Below are positions 5,843-13,933 of a DNA stretch of 13,963 nt, in pieces. The notes beneath the pieces were generated by a model, which did not search any database, had not been told where the DNA came from, and saw only the letters and a program-made list of their open reading frames with translations. A program made the translations under genes and the position numbers. Within the stretch, counting starts at the first letter, position 1; each line of letters begins with the position of its first letter. This DNA is from Planctomycetaceae bacterium UBA4732 (GTDB lineage Bacteria; Planctomycetota; Planctomycetia; Gemmatales; Gemmataceae), in the NCBI GenBank assembly GCA_002404095.1, contig DHJA01000165.1, positions 17,424-31,386 of the forward strand, in the 5' to 3' direction.

Positions 5843-8800
5843 ATGCAGTTTGCAAAAAGGCTCGCCCCCCCACGAGACGACCTCATGGCGGTTCGGATCG
5901 AATCCCATGCCGAACCGATCCCCGGCTATAAGCTCATTGAGCGAATAGGCGGCGGCGGCTTTGGCGAGGTCTGGAAGTGCGAAGCCCCCGGCGGCTTGCA
6001 CAAAGCCATCAAGTTCGTCTTCGGCGACCTCTCCGCCGTGATCGGCGACGACGGCGACGACGGCCATCGCGCTAAGCAAGAGCTAAAAGCCCTCAGCCGC
6101 GTCAAAACCGTCCGCCATCCTTACATTCTGTCGCTGGAACGCTTCGATGTAATCGACGGCCAGCTGCTTATCGTCATGGAGCTGGCCGAACGCACCCTTT
6201 GGGACCGCTTCAAAGAGTGCCGTTCGCAAGGTCTACCCGGCATCCCGCGCGACGAGCTTCTCAATTACATGGAGGAAGCCGCCGAAGCGCTGGACTTGAT
6301 GAACAATCAGTATCAGCTGCAGCACCTCGACATCAAGCCGCAGAACCTTTTCGTAGTCCATCAGCACGTCAAGGTCGCCGACTTTGGGCTGGTCAAAGAC
6401 CTCGAAGGGATGCAGGCGTCGGTCACGGGCGGCGTCACGCCTGTTTACGCCGCCCCGGAGACGTTCGACGGCTGGGTCAGCCGTTTTAGCGATCAGTACA
6501 GCCTGGCCATTTGCTATCAGGAACTGCTCACCGGCCAACGACCATTCAGTGGAACCAACGTCCGCCAGCTGATTCTGCAACACCTTCAGGCCGTGCCCAA
6601 CGTCGCGCCGCTGCCGCCGGGCGAACGGGCGGCCATCGCCAAGGCGCTGGCCAAAAATCCCGACGACCGCCATGCGACTTGTCAGGATATGGTCCAGTTG
6701 CTGCGCAACGCTTCGCCTCTAGGTCGGCCGAGCAACGGCCATCATCCTCGCGTTGAACCGTCGCTCGACCTGGCCCCGCCGCCGGAGCGCGAAGAAGGAA
6801 CGAGCAGCACGACCACGCAGAGCGCCGCCACCGCCAGCATTCGCCGGACGCCTCACGACTCCAACGGCGGAGCGACGGCCTTCCTCCGCGGTATGGATGC
6901 GGCCGTTCTTCAAGCCGAAACCGCCGCGGCGCGCAAGGCGCCGGCCGAGATCACCGGCGACGGCGCCCTTTTGCCTTCGCTGATCGTCGGCGTCGGCGCC
7001 GTGGGCATGACCGTCCTGCAAAAGCTGCGCGAAAACCTGTGTCGCCGCTTTGGCTCTCTCGCCCAGGCACCGCACTTGCGCCTGTTGCTGCTCGACACCG
7101 ACCCCGAGGTAGTGCGGACGGCGACAGCCGGCCGGGCGGGCGCGGCGTTGTCCGGCAGCGAGGTATTACTGGCGCCGCTGAACCGGCCCAGCCACTATCT
7201 TCGGCCGCGCGACGGCAAGCCCGCCCTTGAAGGCTGGCTCAACCCGCGCATGCTCTACCGCATTCCACGCTCCCAGGTGACGACCGGCGTGCGCGCTCTC
7301 GGCCGGCTGGCTTTCTGCGACAACTACCGCACCATCGCCCGCCGCTTGCAAATGGAATTAGACGCTTGCTCGCACCCGGCCGGTTTGCAGACGGCCGCTC
7401 GCCAGTCGGGCCTCGGTTTGCGCACGAATCGGCCGCGGGTCTACGTCGTCGCCAACCTGGCCGGCGCCACCGGCGGCGGGGTTTTTCTCGATCTGGCTTA
7501 TACGCTTCGCGCCCTGCTCAAGCAGATGGGCTACGCCCAGCCGGATGTGGTCGGCCTACTATTGTTGCCGCCAGTGGACCGATGCCGCACCCGCGTCCTA
7601 CCCCTGGGCAACGCTTGCGCCGCGCTCACGGAATTACGACATTATTCATCGCCCGACTCGGTATTCACCGCCCGCTATCACGAGCGCGAGGCGCCGATCC
7701 GCGACGCCGAGCCGCCCTTCAGCCGTTGCTTCCTCCTGCCGCTGCCGGACGAGGCCGACGAGGTGGCCACGCGCGAGCTGGTCGATCTGGCCGGACAGCA
7801 CCTCTACCGCGACCTCTGTTCCCCGCTTGGCAAAGCCGCTGACCTGGGCCGGGCGGAGCTGCCGGCGCCGCCGTGGCCGTCGCGCGGCCTGTTCTATCAG
7901 ACGTTTGGGCTGTATCAGCTGGCTTGGCCGCGACACGCCCTGATGCGCGAGACCGGCCGTCGCTTGTGTCAACGGCTGCTGCAGCGCTGGATGAGTAAGG
8001 ATAGTAAGCCGCTCCGCGAAGGCGTACAAACCTGGATTCAGGAAGAATGGGCGCGGCTGGGGCTTGGCTCCGAGCAGCTGATCGGCCGCCTCCGCGACGC
8101 TTGCCAGCAGTTGCTGCGCCAAGCGCCTGAAGACGCCTTTCTGGCCGCCGTCCAGCCGTTGGCGGAACGGTGCGCGCTGGCGCCGTCGGCTGGCAAGAAA
8201 ACCACGCCGCCGCCGGACCTATCTCCGGCGGACGCGGCGGCCATCCTGGCGGAGTTGGAAGGGCTGATCGGCAAACCGACGGACGACGGTGCGCCAGAGG
8301 CCGGCGGCACACTGGGCCGCCGCCTGCAAGAAGCCTCCGAAAAGCTCGTCAACGAGTGGGGCCAGAAGCTGGCGGAAACGTCGGTGCACCTGATCGAGGA
8401 GCCGCAATTTCGCTTGGCCGGCGCCGAAGAGGCGATCCGCCAGGTGGTGGCGTCGATCGAGCAAATCCTACAACATCATGAACCGCTGGCGCGCGACCTG
8501 TCCTCAAGAGCGTCGGAAGCCTATGTCCGGCTGAAGTCGTTCCTGGCGCCGGCGAAAGTGGCCGGCCGTCGGCCGCCGCTCTCCAATGCCGATGTACTGG
8601 AATTGCTGCGCGTCTATCCGAAATGGCGGTTTCAAAGCCTGGTTTTGCAACAGGCGTCCTCCGCGTTCCTGAGCCTGCGCGGCCACTTGTCCGACGAGGC
8701 GCGCGAGATCAACTTCTGCCGCGTGCGCCTGGCCGAGTTGCAACGCCTGCTGGAAACGCCGACGAGCGCGACCGAGTCGAAGCCGCGCGCCGGCCGGCTG

Positions 8801-9412
8801 CTGCTGCCGTCGGGATGCAAAGACTTGACGGAGGCCGTGGACGGTTTACTGGCGGGTGTGGGGCCGGAGGCTCTTCTGGAGTTGGACGGGCGCGTGCAGG
8901 CTGCGATTCGTCAGCAGTTCACCGCGTTAGTCCAAATCTGTTTGTCGCGCGCCAACCAGTTAAAGAACGTCGAAGCGTCGCTGATGCGAACCGCGGAGGA
9001 GTTCGCTGGCGAACTGCTGGGGGTAACCAACACGGCCGAGTTGTTCCTTGAACAGCACCCCGACGAGGAAAACGCCAAGGGCGAGGCGTCCGGTTTCTTC
9101 GACGAGGCCCAGCCGGAATTGGCGCCGGGCAAGGCTTCCTACACGTCGGAGGTCTGCGTATTGGCCGCGCCGCCTGGGCCGGCCGGCGATCGTTTCCGCG
9201 CACTAACGCGCGCCGCCCTGCCCGAGGTCGAGGTGTTATCCGCGACCGCGGAAGACGATATTCTCTTTTACCGCGAAGTGTCCAACCTGCCGCTGGCCGA
9301 GCTGGAGCATCTAGGCTCCGTGGGCCAGGACGCCTATCGTCAGATGAGCGCCGCCGAGGACTTCACGCCGCACACGCGCATTGACGTGGACTTTAGTACC
9401 TCTTCTCGCTGA
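5843..9412 (+). CDS. Serine/threonine protein kinase fused to a tubulin/FtsZ-like domain
   Basis: A 1189-residue fusion. Residues about 29-288 are a Hanks-type kinase: Gly-loop IGGGGFGEV (35-43), Lys57, Glu80, catalytic HLDIKPQN (161-168), DFG (180-182), APE (204-206), and Arg276 in subdomain XI. The catalytic loop has HLD, not HRD, so it is a non-RD kinase, probably not controlled by activation-loop phosphorylation. A disordered Pro/Ser/Thr linker (about 291-370) joins a tubulin-like (Tubulin_2) domain with IVGVGAVGMTVL (381-392), LLLDTDPEV (415-423) and the nucleotide-loop NLAGATGGGVFLDLAYTL (538-555). A long helical region follows, ending in a conserved-looking tail (about 1090-1189). No membrane segment is evident. 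The start is uncertain: ATG 5885 is also possible and would drop 14 residues before the kinase fold. Role unknown; kinase control of a GTP-driven polymer, or the reverse, is inference. Confidence 0.88.
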   Translation: MQFAKRLAPPRDDLMAVRIESHAEPIPGYKLIERIGGGGFGEVWKCEAPGGLHKAIKFVFGDLSAVIGDDGDDGHRAKQELKALSRVKTVRHPYILSLERFDVIDGQLLIVMELAERTLWDRFKECRSQGLPGIPRDELLNYMEEAAEALDLMNNQYQLQHLDIKPQNLFVVHQHVKVADFGLVKDLEGMQASVTGGVTPVYAAPETFDGWVSRFSDQYSLAICYQELLTGQRPFSGTNVRQLILQHLQAVPNVAPLPPGERAAIAKALAKNPDDRHATCQDMVQLLRNASPLGRPSNGHHPRVEPSLDLAPPPEREEGTSSTTTQSAATASIRRTPHDSNGGATAFLRGMDAAVLQAETAAARKAPAEITGDGALLPSLIVGVGAVGMTVLQKLRENLCRRFGSLAQAPHLRLLLLDTDPEVVRTATAGRAGAALSGSEVLLAPLNRPSHYLRPRDGKPALEGWLNPRMLYRIPRSQVTTGVRALGRLAFCDNYRTIARRLQMELDACSHPAGLQTAARQSGLGLRTNRPRVYVVANLAGATGGGVFLDLAYTLRALLKQMGYAQPDVVGLLLLPPVDRCRTRVLPLGNACAALTELRHYSSPDSVFTARYHEREAPIRDAEPPFSRCFLLPLPDEADEVATRELVDLAGQHLYRDLCSPLGKAADLGRAELPAPPWPSRGLFYQTFGLYQLAWPRHALMRETGRRLCQRLLQRWMSKDSKPLREGVQTWIQEEWARLGLGSEQLIGRLRDACQQLLRQAPEDAFLAAVQPLAERCALAPSAGKKTTPPPDLSPADAAAILAELEGLIGKPTDDGAPEAGGTLGRRLQEASEKLVNEWGQKLAETSVHLIEEPQFRLAGAEEAIRQVVASIEQILQHHEPLARDLSSRASEAYVRLKSFLAPAKVAGRRPPLSNADVLELLRVYPKWRFQSLVLQQASSAFLSLRGHLSDEAREINFCRVRLAELQRLLETPTSATESKPRAGRLLLPSGCKDLTEAVDGLLAGVGPEALLELDGRVQAAIRQQFTALVQICLSRANQLKNVEASLMRTAEEFAGELLGVTNTAELFLEQHPDEENAKGEASGFFDEAQPELAPGKASYTSEVCVLAAPPGPAGDRFRALTRAALPEVEVLSATAEDDILFYREVSNLPLAELEHLGSVGQDAYRQMSAAEDFTPHTRIDVDFSTSSR

Positions 9413-9722
9413 ATCAAAAATCAGTAGCCAGTAGTCAGTAGCGTACCGTCGTGGGCGCACCCATTAGTACTTACACAAGGGGGGTGCCATGCTTTCGCGG
9501 CCTCAGTCAGCACCGTCCGCCCGCTCAAGCCGCCGCGAAAGCCTGACTTCCGCGCGAAGACTCATGCTTTCGCGGGGTTGGGACCGGACGAGGTCTCTGG
9601 GCCGGCCCGCGAAAGCATGGCACCCCACTTGTGTAGGTACTAAAGCGGGCGCACCGGCCAGCCGTTGATCGCGTATTATGTACTATTGACTACTGACTAC
9701 ACCCTATGGCGAGGATTGTGCC
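9413..9722. other. 310-base intergenic region holding a palindromic element
   Basis: No coding sequence is supported here. It contains, in order, a short CAGTAG-type repeat (9423-9440), a left 9-base direct repeat (9453-9461), the large palindrome 9464-9643, the right 9-base repeat (9647-9655), and an inverted copy of the CAGTAG-type repeat (about 9682-9699). The M16 peptidase leader follows, with GAGG at 9711-9714, eight bases before its ATG. No T-run terminator for the kinase gene is visible. Confidence 0.75.
9464..9643. mobile_element. MITE-like palindromic element with 9-base flanking direct repeats
   Basis: Terminal inverted repeats 9464-9500 and 9607-9643 pair at 35 of 37 positions; they open with TTAGTACTTACACAAG and its partner. 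The core motif GCTTTCGCGG occurs four times: at both inner ends and twice more inside the 106-base centre, near 9530 and 9565, in alternating orientation. GGGCGCACC occurs directly at 9453-9461 and 9647-9655, two to three bases outside the arms, as a target-site duplication would. There is no room for a transposase, so it would be non-autonomous. A simple intergenic hairpin repeat is the alternative. Confidence 0.6.
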
Positions 9723-12476
9723 ATGCCACGTTTGCTTCACTCGCGCCTCGCGTGGGCGCTGCTGTTTTTGACCCCGGTCGCCGTGCTGTCGTTGCGAGGC
9801 GCGGATGAGCCGAAGAATAAAGACGCCGACAATCCCGCCCTCAAAGCGGCCTCCGCTCTCTACGACGGCGTTCGCGTCGAGACCCTTGACAACGGCCTCA
9901 AGGTCTATCTCAAGCCAGTGCCGAAAGCGACCGTGGTCACGACGATGGTGGCCTACAAGGTCGGCGCGGCCGACGAAGACCTCGACAGCACCGGCCTATC
10001 GCACTACCTCGAACACTTGATGTTCAAGGGCACCGACAAGCTCAAGCCCGGCGACATCGATCACATCACCTTCCGCAACGGCGGCGCCAACAACGCCTAC
10101 ACCGACACGGATTACACCATTTTCCATTTCGACTTTCCCTACGATCATTGGGAAGCCGCCCTGAAAATCGAAGCGGATCGTATGCAAAACCTGCGTGTGG
10201 ACGAGAAGCACGAGTTTAAGGAGGAAAAAGGGGCGGTTTGCAACGAGTTGAAGCGCGACGAAGATGAACCGTGGGATCTGGAACATAAGGCGATCTTGCC
10301 GCTGCTATTCGGCAAGACGGGACCGTATGGCCATCCGGTCATCGGCCTGGAAGAGCAAGTGCGCGCCACCACGGCGGAGATCATCAAGGCCCACTATGAC
10401 AAATGGTATCACCCCAACAACGCTTCGCTCATCGTGTGCGGCGGCTTCGACCCCGACGAGGCGTTGGCGAAGATCAAGGAATTGTTCGGCCCTATTCCGA
10501 AGGCGGAGTTGCCGGAGCGCAAACCCCTCTCCAAAGCGAAATTGAAGCGGCCGGCGCGGCTCGAAATGGACTCGAAATTCGCCGTACCGCGACTGGTGTT
10601 CGGCTGGAACACCGTCTCCAGCAAGGACGACGACTATCAAGCGTTGAGCGTGGTGGAAGCCTTGCTGAATGGCCGCACCAGTCGGCTGTACAAGAAGCTG
10701 GTCGAAGGGGAGCAAATCGCCGCGTCGGTCGCCGCCAGCCACAACAACGCCGGCCGTTATCCCGGCTGGTTCGAGATCGACATGGAATTGCTCAGTAAAA
10801 AGGATGAGGATAAGGCGGAAAAGCTGTTGTTGGCCGAGTTGGCAAAGCTGGCCGATGAGCCGATCACCGACGCCGAGTTGAACCGTGTGCAACAGCAATT
10901 GTTGGCCGGCGCCGTCTTCGGCCGCGAAAGCGTTCACGCGCTGGCCGACAGCATTGCCCAGGGCGTCACCATCAACGATCTTGATTTTCTCAAAACCCTC
11001 CTGCCGCGCATCCTCGCGGTCAAGCCCGCCGACGTGCAACGCGCGGTGAAAATCTATCTCGATCCGGAAAAGCGCGTCGTGGTCTGGTCGCTCCCCAAGG
11101 GCGAAGCGCGCTCATCGTTTAGCCGCGACCCGAAGGGGAGCGCGGCCCGCTCGCCGCGCGCCGACGCCGCCGTGGGAGGCGACTTCCCCCTCAAGGACGT
11201 GAAGCGCGTCAAACTGCCTAACGGCCTGAATATGCTGATGTACGTAGACCACCGCTTGCCCATCATCACGGCGCAAGCGCAGCTGCGCGTCGTCAACGCC
11301 TATGAGCCGGACGACAAGCTCGGCGTGGCCGCGCTGACGGGTTTGCTCCTTCAGGAGGGCACGGCCAAGCACAGCGGCCCCGAGATCGCCGACCTGATTG
11401 AAAGCGTGGGCGGCGCGCTGGAGCTGAGTTCCGCGGGCGGCACGGTAAAAGTGCTGTCGCCGAATCGCTCGCTGGGTCTGGGCCTGCTGTTGGAATGCCT
11501 GACGCAGCCCGCGTTCGCCAAGGATTCGTTCCAGCGAGAGCAGGCGCAGTTGCTGTCAACCCTACGCGATCAGGAGACGCAACCGGAGTCGGTGGCGGCG
11601 CTGGCCTTCGAGGCGGCGGTCTACGGCAAGCATCCTCGCGGCCGGTCGCCGCTCGGCGCGATCAAAACGGTCGAGGCGCTCAAGCCGGCCGACTGCGCCG
11701 CCTTCCATGACAAGGTGTTCGTCCCGGCGAACGTGACCCTGGCAATCGTGGGCGATTTCGATATGCAGGCGGTGACGGACGATGTCCTGAAGCTGACCGC
11801 CGACTGGAAGAAGTCGGCGTTGGAGGCTCCGGAATATCCGGAAGTGGATAAGCCGAAGGAGTTCACGCAGAAAGTCATTCCCATGCCGGAGTCGGCCCAG
11901 CTGCATTTCTACATGGGCCATGTCGGCGTGCGCCGCGACAACCCGGACTACTACAAGCTCCTGGTAATGGATTACGTCCTCGGCGTCGGCCCCGGCTTTA
12001 CGGATCGCCTATCGGCCCGGCTGCGCGACCGCGAGGGGCTTGCGTATACGGTGACGGGCGCGATTACCCGATCAGCGGACCTGGAGCCGGGCGCGTTCAC
12101 TTGCTATATCGGCACGGACAACGACAATTTCGAGCTGGTAAAGAAGGAATTCCTGGAGGAGCTGAAGCGCATCCGCGACGAGGCGCCCAAGCCGCAAGAG
12201 GTCGAGGACGCCAAGACGTATCTGGTCGGCAACCAGGCCATGCACTTCACCACTTCGGCGGAAGTGGCCGGCCAAATCCTTAACGTCGAACGGCACCATC
12301 TAGGCACGGATTACCTCGGCGCTTACCGCAAGGCGGTCATGGCGGTGACGCCGGAAGACGTGCAGGCCGTGGCGAAAAAATACCTGGATCCGGAGCATAT
12401 GGTGCTGGTGGCAGCCGGCGCGGTGGACGCCAAGGGGAAACCGACCAGCGGCAAACTGGCGGCGCCGAAAAAGTGA
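9723..12476 (+). CDS. Secreted two-domain M16 zinc peptidase (pitrilysin/insulinase family)
   Basis: A 917-residue protein with a signal peptide (Arg/His-rich start, hydrophobic about 9-24, cleavage near 26), so it acts outside the cytoplasmic membrane. The first M16 domain (about 50-450) has the inverted zinc motif HYLEH (94-98) and, exactly 76 residues later, the third ligand Glu175 in NELKRDE, so it should be catalytic. The second domain (about 487-900) begins LPNGLNMLMYVDHRLP and has LTGLLLQEG where HxxEH would be, so it is the non-catalytic half; it keeps FTDRLSARLRDREGLAYTV, the Arg/Tyr substrate-clamp motif of the family. This tandem layout is usual for bacterial M16B/M16C-like enzymes that degrade peptides. 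The linker between domains (about 463-483) is partly encoded by a dispersed repeat at 11116-11144. GAGG at 9711 supports the start. Confidence 0.92.
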   Translation: MPRLLHSRLAWALLFLTPVAVLSLRGADEPKNKDADNPALKAASALYDGVRVETLDNGLKVYLKPVPKATVVTTMVAYKVGAADEDLDSTGLSHYLEHLMFKGTDKLKPGDIDHITFRNGGANNAYTDTDYTIFHFDFPYDHWEAALKIEADRMQNLRVDEKHEFKEEKGAVCNELKRDEDEPWDLEHKAILPLLFGKTGPYGHPVIGLEEQVRATTAEIIKAHYDKWYHPNNASLIVCGGFDPDEALAKIKELFGPIPKAELPERKPLSKAKLKRPARLEMDSKFAVPRLVFGWNTVSSKDDDYQALSVVEALLNGRTSRLYKKLVEGEQIAASVAASHNNAGRYPGWFEIDMELLSKKDEDKAEKLLLAELAKLADEPITDAELNRVQQQLLAGAVFGRESVHALADSIAQGVTINDLDFLKTLLPRILAVKPADVQRAVKIYLDPEKRVVVWSLPKGEARSSFSRDPKGSAARSPRADAAVGGDFPLKDVKRVKLPNGLNMLMYVDHRLPIITAQAQLRVVNAYEPDDKLGVAALTGLLLQEGTAKHSGPEIADLIESVGGALELSSAGGTVKVLSPNRSLGLGLLLECLTQPAFAKDSFQREQAQLLSTLRDQETQPESVAALAFEAAVYGKHPRGRSPLGAIKTVEALKPADCAAFHDKVFVPANVTLAIVGDFDMQAVTDDVLKLTADWKKSALEAPEYPEVDKPKEFTQKVIPMPESAQLHFYMGHVGVRRDNPDYYKLLVMDYVLGVGPGFTDRLSARLRDREGLAYTVTGAITRSADLEPGAFTCYIGTDNDNFELVKKEFLEELKRIRDEAPKPQEVEDAKTYLVGNQAMHFTTSAEVAGQILNVERHHLGTDYLGAYRKAVMAVTPEDVQAVAKKYLDPEHMVLVAAGAVDAKGKPTSGKLAAPKK
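11116..11144 (+). repeat. Family D repeat arm inside the M16 peptidase gene
   Basis: These 29 bases match the complement of the right arm of the hairpin at 12527-12555 with one difference, and 22 of them are identical to the complement of positions 1-22. Read in the peptidase frame they encode most of SFSRDPKGSA (465-474), located between the two M16 domains. The second arm is absent here, so no full hairpin forms. Confidence 0.85.
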
Positions 12477-12490
12477 CGACGCGTCCCTTT

Positions 12491-12555
12491 CGTTTACCCG
12501 CGACCCGAAGGGGAGCGCGAGACCAACGCGCTCCCCTTCGGGCCGCGGCTAAACG
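12491..12555. repeat. Family D palindrome between the M16 peptidase and ndh genes
   Basis: Left arm 12491-12519 and right arm 12527-12555 pair at 27 of 29 positions around a 7-base loop. The stem starts 15 bases after the peptidase stop and ends 27 bases before the ndh start. There is no T-run after it, so rho-independent termination is doubtful; it could protect the 3' end of the peptidase transcript or reduce read-through. Confidence 0.88.
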
Positions 12556-12582
12556 AACGCCGCGAACCGGAGGGGAGCGCCG

Positions 12583-13866
12583 ATGTCTACTCATCGCGTC
12601 GTCATCGTCGGCGGCGGCTTCGGCGGCCTCTACACCGCCCAAGCCCTTCGCAAAGCCCCCGTCGAGGTTACGCTGATCGACCGACGGAATTTCCATCTAT
12701 TTCAGCCGCTGCTCTACCAAGTAGCCACGGGCGGCCTATCGCCGGCCAACATCGCCTCGCCGCTCCGCGCCCTGCTGAGTCGGCAGCGCAACGCCCGCGT
12801 CCTAATGGGGGAGGTCGTCGGCTTCGACCTCGACCGCCGTGAGGTCCACGTTGCCGATGGCGTCGTCGTCTACGATTCGCTGATCGTGGCGGCCGGCGCA
12901 CGACATCACTACTTTAACCATCCCGAATGGGAGCAATACGCCCCCGGCCTCAAAACGGTCGAGGATGCCACGGAAATGCGCCGCCGTATCCTTTACGCCT
13001 TTGAGGCGGCCGAACTCTCTTCGGACCCGAAAGCGCGGGAGGCGTGGCTCACGTTCGTGGTCGTCGGCGCTGGGCCGACCGGCGTGGAACTGGCCGGCGC
13101 CGTCGGCGAGGTTGCCCATAGGACGTTGCGCAACGACTTCCGCGCTATCCGTCCTGCTAGCGCACGCATCATGCTCCTCGAAGGCGCTGATCGTGTGCTT
13201 GGCGCCTACGTGCCCAGCTTGTCTCAGAAAGCGGCGGAATCCTTGGCGCGTCTCGGCGTTACGGTACGCACTGGGACCATCGTGACGGACGTGACCGCCG
13301 ACAGCGTAACCGTGCGCCACGGCGACCAGTCCGAGGTCATTCCCACGCGGACGATATTGTGGGCGGCCGGTGTCGATGCGTCGCCGTTGGGCCGCATGTT
13401 GGCGACCGCCACGGGCGCTGAGGCGGATCGATCCGGCCGGGTGGTCGTGTTGCCGGACATGAGTTTGCCAGGGCGGCCGGAAGTGTTCGTGATCGGCGAT
13501 TTGGCCAGCTACGGGTATCAGACCGGCAAGCCGCTGCCGGGTCTGGCCCCGGTCGCCATGCAGCAAGGGCAATACGTCGCCGATCTGATCCAACGACGGC
13601 TGCGTGGCGATGCGCCGCGCGTGTTCCACTACAAAGATCGCGGCACGATGGCGACCATCGGCGCGGCCTCGGCGGTTGCTGACCTGGGATGGGTGAAATT
13701 AAGCGGCTATCCGGCCTGGCTGGCGTGGTTGCTCGTCCACATTCTCTTTTTGATTGAATTTGAGAATCGACTGCTGGTGATGGTGCAATGGGGCTGGAAC
13801 TATTTTACGCGCAACCGCTCGGCGCGGCTCATAACGGGGAAGGCGCCGCCGGATTGCTCACCCTGA
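12583..13866 (+). CDS. ndh: Type II NADH:quinone oxidoreductase
   Basis: A 427-residue non-proton-pumping NDH-2 flavoprotein, which passes electrons from NADH to the quinone pool at the cytoplasmic face of the membrane. The FAD-binding VVIVGGGFGGLYTA (6-19) opens the protein, with NFHLFQPLLYQVATGGL (36-52) typical of the family. The NADH-binding VVVGAGPTGVELAG (159-172) starts the second Rossmann fold; the second FAD motif VFVIGDLAS (301-309) and the quinone-site AMQQGQYVA (325-333) follow. A hydrophobic C-terminal stretch (about 376-395) and an amphipathic tail probably anchor it. Length is normal. GGAGGGGAG (12569-12577) sits just before the ATG; it resembles part of the neighbouring repeat. 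It may be co-transcribed with the M16 gene 106 bases upstream, through the hairpin between them, but the functions look unrelated. Confidence 0.93.
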   Translation: MSTHRVVIVGGGFGGLYTAQALRKAPVEVTLIDRRNFHLFQPLLYQVATGGLSPANIASPLRALLSRQRNARVLMGEVVGFDLDRREVHVADGVVVYDSLIVAAGARHHYFNHPEWEQYAPGLKTVEDATEMRRRILYAFEAAELSSDPKAREAWLTFVVVGAGPTGVELAGAVGEVAHRTLRNDFRAIRPASARIMLLEGADRVLGAYVPSLSQKAAESLARLGVTVRTGTIVTDVTADSVTVRHGDQSEVIPTRTILWAAGVDASPLGRMLATATGAEADRSGRVVVLPDMSLPGRPEVFVIGDLASYGYQTGKPLPGLAPVAMQQGQYVADLIQRRLRGDAPRVFHYKDRGTMATIGAASAVADLGWVKLSGYPAWLAWLLVHILFLIEFENRLLVMVQWGWNYFTRNRSARLITGKAPPDCSP

Positions 13867-13877
13867 GCTGCTTTACT

Positions 13878-13933
13878 CCCTCCCCCGCAAGGGGGGAAGG
13901 TTGTATTACTCCCTCCCCCCTTGCGGGGGAGGG
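13878..13933. repeat. Perfect 19-base inverted repeat (family E) after ndh; possible terminator
   Basis: Positions 13878-13896 and 13915-13933 are exact reverse complements. Each half can also fold alone: C-run, GCAA or TTGC loop, G-run. Both halves sit in a roughly 33-base tandem unit that begins with TTACTCCCTCCCCC and ends with GGTTGTATTA. It begins 12 bases after the ndh stop, a fitting place for transcription to end, but the downstream T content is weak. Confidence 0.8.

Noticed and set aside
10305..11039. A 244-codon minus-strand open frame opposite the M16 peptidase
   Set aside because: It has no family features and its codon pattern mirrors the peptidase frame; treated as a shadow.
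12802..13629. A 275-codon minus-strand open frame opposite ndh
   Set aside because: It lies wholly within ndh, is His/Arg-rich without recognisable motifs, and is the kind of antisense frame that high-GC genes produce.
13878..13933. The family E repeat as a short CRISPR-like array
   Set aside because: There are only two units, in inverted arrangement, with no uniform spacers and no cas genes.
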